Shown here: piece after piece, positions 20,994 through 21,790 of the stretch
Numbering within the stretch: the first letter of the stretch is position 1
How the letters are laid out: each line of letters opens with the position of its first letter
Source: Endomicrobium sp.
GTDB lineage: Bacteria > Elusimicrobiota > Endomicrobiia > Endomicrobiales > Endomicrobiaceae
Assembly (NCBI GenBank): GCA_031277075.1
Contig: JAISLV010000100.1
Span: 1-21,790 of the forward strand
Reading direction: 5' to 3'
DNA length: 21,790 bases
The notes under the pieces: generated by a model
Seen by the model: only the letters and a program-made list of their open reading frames with translations
What the model was told of the DNA's origin: nothing
Databases searched by the model: none
Program-made: the position numbers and the translations under genes

Positions 20994-21790
20994 ATGTTTA
21001 TTATTCAAATTTTAGGCATTTGTATCGGACTTGGCTTTTTGATTTTTATACATGAGCTTGGGCATTTTACGGCGGCTCGTCTTTGTAAAGTGCGCGTTTT
21101 GACTTTTGCTTTCGGGTTCGGACCTGATTTGTTAAAATACGTTTATAAAGGCACAAAATACTGTATTAAAGCCGTGCCTTTCGGCGGTTTTGTCTCTATG
21201 GCGGGCGAAAACCCCGACGACGCTACAGGCGGCAAAGACGAATATTTATCTCTTATTTGGTATAAAAAAATTTTTATAGCTTTTACGGGTCCTTTTGCGA
21301 ATTATCTTTTAGCCGCCGTTATGTTTTGTTTAATTTTTAATATTTACGGAATTTCAACCGTCTCAACCGCGTCTAAAATAGGCGCTGTCGGCGAAAATTA
21401 TCCTGCGGCTGCTGCGGGACTTTTAAACGGCGACGAAATAAAAGCTATAGACGGCGTAAATGTAAGCCTGTGGAGCGAAATATCCGATAATTTAAAAGAC
21501 AAAGCGGACAAAGAAACTTCTTTTCTTATAGAAAGAGGGACTACGACTTTTGAAATAACTATGCTGGTTGTAAAAAATCCCGCTACAGGCGGCGGGCTTA
21601 TAGGCGTTTCGCCTTATATAACAAAAGAAAAGGCGGGATTTTTTAAATCAATTCTTTACGGCGTAGAAGCTCCTATAACGCAAAGCGTAATGACGGTCGT
21701 TTATCTTGCCGACAAACTTTTCTCGCTTGAAAAACCGGACGTCGCAGGTCCCATAGGCATAATGCAGGTGATGGGCAAGGCGGTAAAAAA
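20994..21790 (+). CDS. rseP: RseP-type site-2 zinc metalloprotease (3' end outside window)
   Basis: The frame from ATG 20994 stays open to the window edge (265 residues of the usual 350-450). It has an N-terminal transmembrane segment containing the M50 zinc motif H-E-L-G-H (20-24), G-F-G-P (42-45), the membrane re-entrant P-F-G-G-F-V-S-M-A-G-E, and a second hydrophobic segment after F-T-G-P-F-A-N. One periplasmic PDZ domain follows (P-A-A-A-A-G-L-L-N-G-D-E-I). The conserved G-P-I-G-I-M region lies near the end. The second metal-ligand motif (N-P-D-G or L-D-G) would lie beyond the window. RseP cleaves membrane-bound anti-sigma factors and leftover signal peptides. AAAGGA at about 20979-20984 is the ribosome-binding site. 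It completes the conserved uppS-cdsA-dxr-rseP order. Confidence 0.95.
   Translation, partial: MFIIQILGICIGLGFLIFIHELGHFTAARLCKVRVLTFAFGFGPDLLKYVYKGTKYCIKAVPFGGFVSMAGENPDDATGGKDEYLSLIWYKKIFIAFTGPFANYLLAAVMFCLIFNIYGISTVSTASKIGAVGENYPAAAAGLLNGDEIKAIDGVNVSLWSEISDNLKDKADKETSFLIERGTTTFEITMLVVKNPATGGGLIGVSPYITKEKAGFFKSILYGVEAPITQSVMTVVYLADKLFSLEKPDVAGPIGIMQVMGKAVK

Noticed and set aside
1..21790. CRISPR array, prophage, insertion sequence, toxin-antitoxin or defence genes
   Set aside because: No regularly spaced repeats, transposase, integrase or known defence motifs were seen on either strand.

Overview
The window looks like a low-GC bacterial chromosome segment made mostly of conserved housekeeping genes, nearly all on the + strand. 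Codon use (many AAA, GAA, TTA, plus GAC and GCG in 'GACGCC' runs), gene order and a PorV-type outer-membrane protein with a signal peptide suggest a diderm bacterium. My best guess is Elusimicrobiota, close to Endomicrobium. This rests on overall impression and not on a search.

Layout. (1) 3-1373 is the 3' end of a large protein I do not recognise. (2) 1374-1653 is a dense regulatory spacer: a consensus promoter, a 14-codon leaderless mini-ORF, a strong terminator and a second -10 box. (3) 1654-5154 holds a PorV-like barrel protein fused to TPRs, a ParB-fold protein and a metallophosphoesterase. (4) 5345-5565 holds tRNA-Lys(CUU) and tRNA-Leu(UAG), separated by a terminator-like hairpin, then about 320 nt with no gene. 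(5) 5885-11645 is the proteostasis cluster tig-clpP-clpX-lon. (6) 11750-14534 is a class V aminotransferase and serA, a likely serine-biosynthesis pair. (7) 14535-15102 is 568 nt without a convincing gene: a strong hairpin, GCGGCTA repeats, then the rpsB promoter and leader. (8) 15103-17853 is rpsB-tsf-pyrH, then frr with its own promoter and terminator. (9) 18018-21790 is a small 2[4Fe-4S] ferredoxin followed by uppS-cdsA-dxr-rseP (envelope lipid carrier, phospholipid and isoprenoid precursor synthesis, and site-2 protease); rseP runs off the window.

How the genes work together. Trigger factor, ClpXP and Lon cover folding and turnover of new proteins. S2, EF-Ts, UMP kinase and RRF form the common translation and nucleotide block. 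UppS, CdsA, Dxr and RseP serve envelope synthesis and stress response. I see no CRISPR array, phage, insertion sequence or defence system, and no clear new multi-gene system.

The observations most worth following up are: the tig-linked ClpP has Asn where the catalytic Asp is expected; a promoter, mini-ORF and terminator module lies upstream of the barrel gene; two near-identical -10/ATG junctions suggest leaderless starts; a G9 tract sits in the serA ribosome-binding region; and a 13-nt palindromic repeat is shared by the two long non-coding gaps.
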